From: an uncultured Oscillospiraceae bacterium
GTDB taxonomy: Bacteria; Bacillota; Clostridia; Oscillospirales; Acutalibacteraceae
Assembly: GCA_900549945.1 (NCBI GenBank)
Contig: URQJ01000022.1
Coordinates: forward strand, 1 to 17,049
Length of the DNA: 17,049 nucleotides
Direction: 5' to 3'
The position numbers and the translations under genes are program-made. The notes beneath the pieces were generated by a model. That model made no database searches, was not told the DNA's origin, and saw only the letters and a program-made list of their open reading frames with translations. This document shows, one piece after another, positions 13,379 to 17,049 of this stretch (its first letter is position 1; every line of letters begins with the position of its first letter).

Positions 13379-15631
13379 ATGAAATTAAAACGCTTGCGGG
13401 GGCTGACACAGAGGTACAGCTTCTTTTTCTTCATCTTCCTGTCGTATCTTTCGGTGCTGCTCTTTTCCGTTTTGTTCAGCGCCTACAACTACGGCGCTTA
13501 TCTCGGCGACCTTCGGGAGCAGAAGGCGATGTACGACGAGGTCATGCTGCAGCAGCTGGACGAGATGATCGGCGCGGAGCTCGACAAAGCGAACGCGCAG
13601 CTCGTCAATGTTTTGATGGATACGGACATTATGAAGGCGGTGGCCGCGGAGGACCTCGTCTCCGGCAGCAGGCTTTCGCAGACGCTCCGCGCGGCAAACC
13701 AGATGCGCAGCTACAGCAAGGCGGTCTCCGGCATGTACATCTATTTTGAAAACGGCGACGCGATCATCATGGACGGCGCGTATTACCGCCCCGAGGATTT
13801 CTACGCCCGGTTCATCGACGGAGAGGCGATCGGCTTTGAGGCTTGGTATGCGCAGCAGACGGCGCAGCACGACCGCGCCTGCCGGCAGGCATTCACGTCC
13901 ACCCCAAACGAGCTCGTTTTGTATCACACCGTCATGAGCGCCGGGGCGGGGCGGCGGGCGCTGGTTGCGATTCGGATTGATCTGGAAAATATCCTGCGCA
14001 TTTTCAAGGACTCCTTTTTCTCCGGGCAGATGGCGTTTCAGATCACAGACGGCAGCGGGGCGGTGCTGGCGGATTACGGCTGGCAGGCCCTGCCCGACGG
14101 CGAAAGCGAGCGCACCGCGCCGTTTGTCTCGAGGCGCACGGGCTGGACATATGCCTCCGCGATACCGTCCGCGGTGTACAACCGCGCGGCAAACGAGCTG
14201 CTGCTCCGCTCTGCGGCCGTCCTGCTGGTCGAGCTGGCGGCCGGCGTTCTGCTCTCGTTTTTCTTCGCGCGCACCAACATCGCGCCGATCCGCCGCATTT
14301 ATAAGCGCCTGAGCGGCGGGGGTACCCGGCCGGGGGCGGTGAAAAACGAGTACGAGCTGGTAGATTCCTGCATGAAAACGCTGCTCGAGGAGAAGGAGCA
14401 GCTTCTCAGGCAGCACGACCGCGCGGTCAAAAACAACCTGCTCTTGGAGCTTCTCAACGGCGGCGCCGGCCGGGCAGGGGCTTCCGCCGACTATGCGGAG
14501 GTGCTCGGCGCCGACCCCGAGGCGGCGCGCTTTCGGGTTGCCAGCATCGCCTTTTCGCACGGGGATGCGGCACGGGCCGGCAGCCTCGAGAGCCGCTCGC
14601 TGATGAAATACTGCCTGACTGAGCTGCTCGGCAAGGCGTTTCAGACGTATCGCCTGCATATTGCGGATGTAAACTGGAACCAAACGGCGGTGATCCTGCA
14701 CGGCGGCCTCGAGGACGGCGCGGAGCTGATCTGCCGGCGTATGGAGCAGGTTCGGCAGGCGGCGGAGGCGGAATTTCATGTTTCGCTTAGCATCGGCGTC
14801 GGCGGCGTTCACCGCGCGGCGGCGGGCGCGGGCCTCTCCTACCGCGAGAGCCTCATGGCGCAGGAGTACAGGCTGCTTGAGGGTCTCGGCGCGGTGTGCC
14901 TGTACCGGGATATTCCGGACGGCGCGTTTCCGAAATCTTTCTATCCCGCGCTCGACAGGGCGAAGATCAAGGCCAGAATCCGCGCGGGGGACGGCCCGGG
15001 CACGGCGGAGCTGCTGGACAAGGTGTTTGCCGGCATCGCCGCCAACCGGCAGCACATGCCGCTCGGCGCGGCGAAGTGCCTGTTTTTCGAGATCATGGGC
15101 GTGGGGCTCGAGGTGCTGGCGGAGATCCGGTTCGAGCATGAAACCGCACCGGGCGAGTACATGCGGCAGTTGTTCGACTGCCAGACGATCGGCCAGCTGC
15201 AGTGCGCGCTGAACCGCATCCTGCTTGAGATCTGCGGCGCCATCAAAAAGGGGCAGAGCAGCCGCAACCAGCAGATTTTAGACCGCATCCACGCGTATAT
15301 CGGCAGAAACTGCTACGACAACAGCTTCAGCCTCGTCGGCCTCGCGGATTATATGGGGCTGACGCCCACCTATCTCTCCAGCTTCTTTAAGGAGAAAACC
15401 GGCGTGAATCTGGTAGACCGCATCACGGAGCTGCGCATGGCGCGGGCAAAGGCGATGCTGCTCGAGACGAACCGGAACGTGGCGGAAATCGCGGTTCAGG
15501 TTGGGTACGGGAGCAGCGGGACGTTCATCCGCAAGTTCAAGCAGCTCGAGGGCATCACGCCGGTGCAGTATCGGCAGGAGCATGCGGGGGAGCCCGGGAG
15601 CGCGGGCCTGCTCGAAGGCCGCAACGCCTAA
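13379..15631 (+). CDS. membrane-anchored AraC/YesN-family transcriptional regulator
   Basis: A 750-residue regulator. A first transmembrane helix lies at about residues 13-36 and a second at about 274-297, enclosing an extracytoplasmic sensor domain of about 235 residues. A cytoplasmic linker follows, with a charged helix (about 325-355, EEKEQLLRQHDRAVK) and a middle domain. The last 120 residues are an AraC DNA-binding domain with two helix-turn-helix units, at about 651-675 (SLVGLADYMGLTPTYLSSFF) and 700-724 (NVAEIAVQVGYGSSGTFIRK). This layout is typical of regulators beside LplABC-type importers, where the outer domain is thought to sense the carbohydrate or its binding protein. The ATG at 13379 follows GGGAGG with 11 bases between; an upstream in-frame TTG at 13280 would add an implausible leader. 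It is divergent from the importer operon. Confidence 0.92.
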   Translation: MKLKRLRGLTQRYSFFFFIFLSYLSVLLFSVLFSAYNYGAYLGDLREQKAMYDEVMLQQLDEMIGAELDKANAQLVNVLMDTDIMKAVAAEDLVSGSRLSQTLRAANQMRSYSKAVSGMYIYFENGDAIIMDGAYYRPEDFYARFIDGEAIGFEAWYAQQTAQHDRACRQAFTSTPNELVLYHTVMSAGAGRRALVAIRIDLENILRIFKDSFFSGQMAFQITDGSGAVLADYGWQALPDGESERTAPFVSRRTGWTYASAIPSAVYNRAANELLLRSAAVLLVELAAGVLLSFFFARTNIAPIRRIYKRLSGGGTRPGAVKNEYELVDSCMKTLLEEKEQLLRQHDRAVKNNLLLELLNGGAGRAGASADYAEVLGADPEAARFRVASIAFSHGDAARAGSLESRSLMKYCLTELLGKAFQTYRLHIADVNWNQTAVILHGGLEDGAELICRRMEQVRQAAEAEFHVSLSIGVGGVHRAAAGAGLSYRESLMAQEYRLLEGLGAVCLYRDIPDGAFPKSFYPALDRAKIKARIRAGDGPGTAELLDKVFAGIAANRQHMPLGAAKCLFFEIMGVGLEVLAEIRFEHETAPGEYMRQLFDCQTIGQLQCALNRILLEICGAIKKGQSSRNQQILDRIHAYIGRNCYDNSFSLVGLADYMGLTPTYLSSFFKEKTGVNLVDRITELRMARAKAMLLETNRNVAEIAVQVGYGSSGTFIRKFKQLEGITPVQYRQEHAGEPGSAGLLEGRNA

Positions 15632-15637
15632 AAAAGT

Positions 15638-15672
15638 ACGGCCCGCTGTGGTGCAGCACAGCGGGCCGTTTT
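15638..15672. terminator. strong bidirectional intrinsic terminator
   Basis: ACGGCCCGCTGTG (15638-15650) and CACAGCGGGCCGT (15657-15669) form a perfect 13-bp stem with a hexaloop. TTTT follows on the + strand and a five-T run (15635-15631) on the - strand. It begins just after the AraC regulator stop and ends shortly before the stop codon of the convergent dehydrogenase (15679-15681). Confidence 0.92.
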
Positions 15673-15678
15673 GCGGGA

Positions 15679-17049
15679 TCAGCCGATGGCGCCGTCCCAA
15701 GTATTCACTTTTTCGTGGTTTGAGGCCTCGTCGAACCACGTGGAAGTGACGACCTTGGTCTCTGTGAAGAAGCGCAGTCCATCCTTGCCGAGCGTGTGCA
15801 GATCCCCGAAGAAGGACTGCTTGTGCCCGGAGAAGGGGAACAGCCCGACAGGGACGGGGATGCCGACATTGACGCCCACCATGCCGCCGTCGATCTGCCG
15901 GGCGAAGTGCCGGGCATAATAGCCGCTCTGCGTGTAGATGACGGCGCCGTTGGCGTATGGGTTCCGGTTGATGAGCGCCACGCCCTCCTCAAAGGTTTTC
16001 ACCCGCTTGATGCAGAGCACCGGGCCGAAGATCTCCCGTTGCCCGACGGTCATTTCCTCGGTCACGCGGTCGAAAATGGTGGGGCCGATGTAAAAGCCGT
16101 TCTCAAAGCCCGGCACCCGGATATCGCGGCCGTCCAGAACGAGCTTTGCGCCCTCCTGCACGCCGGTTTCGATCCAGCGCAGGACGGATTCCATGTGCTT
16201 TTTCGTCACAACCGGACCCATCTGCGCGCTTTCGTCGTAGGCGCAGCCGACCTTGAGCCGCCCGGCAAGCACCCGGAGCCGTTCGACGAGCCGGTCGGCA
16301 ATGTCCTCCTGCGCGACCACGACGGGCAGCGCCATGCAGCGCTCGCCGGCGCACCCGAAGGCCGAATTGATGATGCCCTTTGCGGTTCGCTCCAGCACCG
16401 CGTCGTCCATGACAAGCGCGTGGTTTTTGGCCTCGCACAGGGCCTGCACGCGCTTTCCGTTTGCCGCCGCAGCAGCGTAGATCTTCAGCCCGGCGCCCGT
16501 GGTTCCGACGAAGCAGACGCCCTTGATGCGGCTGTCGGTCAGAAGCAGCTGCGCGGTGCCGCGGTCTGCGGTAATCACGCTCACAACGCCCTGCGGCAGC
16601 CCGGCTTCCTCCAAAAGCTCGAGCAGGCGCATGGCGGTCATGGGCGTTGTGCTCGAGGCCTTGACCACGATGGTGTTGCCCGCCGCGATGCAGAGCGGCA
16701 CCATCCAGCCCATGGGGATCATCGCGGGAAAATTGAAGGGGGCGATTCCGGCGAATACGCCGACCGGCTCGCGGTAAAGCACGGTATCGTAGCCGCGGCT
16801 CGCATCCATCAGGCTTTCGCCCATCAGGAGAGACGGCGCGCCGCAGGCAAGCTCCAGCGGTTCCTTCACCTTGAGCAGGTCGCCGCGGGCCTCCTCCAGC
16901 GTCTTTCCGTTTTCCCGGGCGAGAAGGCGGGCCAGCTCGTCCATGTGCTCGAGAATCAGCGTGCGGAAGCGGTACAGCACCTGCGTCCGCTTGAGCGCCG
17001 GCGTGCGTGACCACGGGCCGAACGCCTCGGCGGCCTGCGCGATCACGTC
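15679..17049 (-). CDS. mmsA: CoA-acylating (methyl)malonate-semialdehyde dehydrogenase, 5' truncated by window edge
   Basis: About 456 residues are visible, and the N-terminal 30-45 lie beyond the edge (family length is about 485-500). The fold is aldehyde dehydrogenase, with APFNFPAMIPMGWM near the front and the active-site segment FGCAGERCMA carrying the catalytic cysteine at about visible residue 237. CEAKNHALVM takes the place of the ELGGK glutamate segment of ordinary aldehyde dehydrogenases; loss of that general base is the mark of the CoA-dependent MmsA/IolA subfamily. EIFGPVLCI and GKDGLRFFTETKVVTS near the end are also characteristic. The enzyme converts malonate or methylmalonate semialdehyde to acetyl- or propionyl-CoA with NAD and CoA, in inositol (IolA) or valine/thymine catabolism. 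Which pathway applies depends on genes beyond the edge. The frame is open through the last base, so the start codon is outside. Confidence 0.93.
   Translation of the reverse strand, partial: DVIAQAAEAFGPWSRTPALKRTQVLYRFRTLILEHMDELARLLARENGKTLEEARGDLLKVKEPLELACGAPSLLMGESLMDASRGYDTVLYREPVGVFAGIAPFNFPAMIPMGWMVPLCIAAGNTIVVKASSTTPMTAMRLLELLEEAGLPQGVVSVITADRGTAQLLLTDSRIKGVCFVGTTGAGLKIYAAAAANGKRVQALCEAKNHALVMDDAVLERTAKGIINSAFGCAGERCMALPVVVAQEDIADRLVERLRVLAGRLKVGCAYDESAQMGPVVTKKHMESVLRWIETGVQEGAKLVLDGRDIRVPGFENGFYIGPTIFDRVTEEMTVGQREIFGPVLCIKRVKTFEEGVALINRNPYANGAVIYTQSGYYARHFARQIDGGMVGVNVGIPVPVGLFPFSGHKQSFFGDLHTLGKDGLRFFTETKVVTSTWFDEASNHEKVNTWDGAIG

Noticed and set aside
13385..15139. A 584-codon - strand open frame opposite the AraC regulator
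   Set aside because: Its translation is arginine/alanine-rich and of low-information composition, with no domain, whereas the + strand gene has clear transmembrane and AraC signatures.
15796..17010. A 404-codon + strand frame opposite mmsA
   Set aside because: It is antisense to a gene with intact aldehyde dehydrogenase motifs and has no plausible start signal or domain.
1..17049. Mobile elements, CRISPR arrays, tRNA or rRNA genes
   Set aside because: No transposase, integrase, regularly spaced repeats or RNA-gene signatures were seen.

Overview
The window looks like chromosomal DNA from a GC-rich, endospore-forming Bacillota, probably a Clostridia-type gut or anaerobic lineage. Signs of this are a SpoVT orthologue, AGGAGG-type ribosome binding sites, near-consensus sigma-A promoters (TTGACA-17-TATAAT upstream of the LacI regulator), a membrane-anchored YesN-type AraC regulator and an Lpl-type sugar importer without its own ATPase. 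Strongly GC-biased third codon positions produce many long antisense shadow ORFs, which are not annotated. The lineage is an inference; no rRNA or other phylogenetic marker was used.

Left part (1-2578), + strand: the tail of an unidentified CDS, a Gfo/Idh/MocA oxidoreductase and a LacI-family regulator. Two related LacI/cre-like operator sequences lie upstream of the oxidoreductase and of the regulator, suggesting a small regulated sugar or polyol catabolic locus. A bidirectional terminator closes it at about 2541-2578.

Middle part (2581-9515), mostly - strand: two tandem paralogous zinc-ribbon/single-TM proteins, a class I SAM methyltransferase, a 328-bp stretch with no recognised gene, an EF-G-like translational GTPase with altered guanine-recognition motifs, spoVT behind a sigma-G-like promoter, and a GNAT acetyltransferase. 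The acetyltransferase is divergent from a 12-TM MFS transporter on the + strand. Intrinsic terminators follow spoVT and the MFS gene.

Right part (9579-17049): an importer operon on the - strand (permease, permease, lipoprotein binding protein) is divergent from a + strand membrane-bound AraC/YesN regulator. This is the usual layout for a sensor that controls its neighbouring carbohydrate importer. After a strong bidirectional terminator, a CoA-acylating (methyl)malonate-semialdehyde dehydrogenase (mmsA/iolA type) runs off the right edge on the - strand. With the Gfo/Idh dehydrogenase at the left it hints at inositol-like catabolism, but the two are 14 kb apart and unlinked by operon, so this is only a hypothesis.

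I found no mobile element, CRISPR array, tRNA, rRNA or clear riboswitch. The points most worth a second look are the EF-G-like protein lacking a canonical NKxD motif, the repeat-flanked promoter of that gene, the tandem zinc-ribbon membrane proteins and the putative LacI operators.
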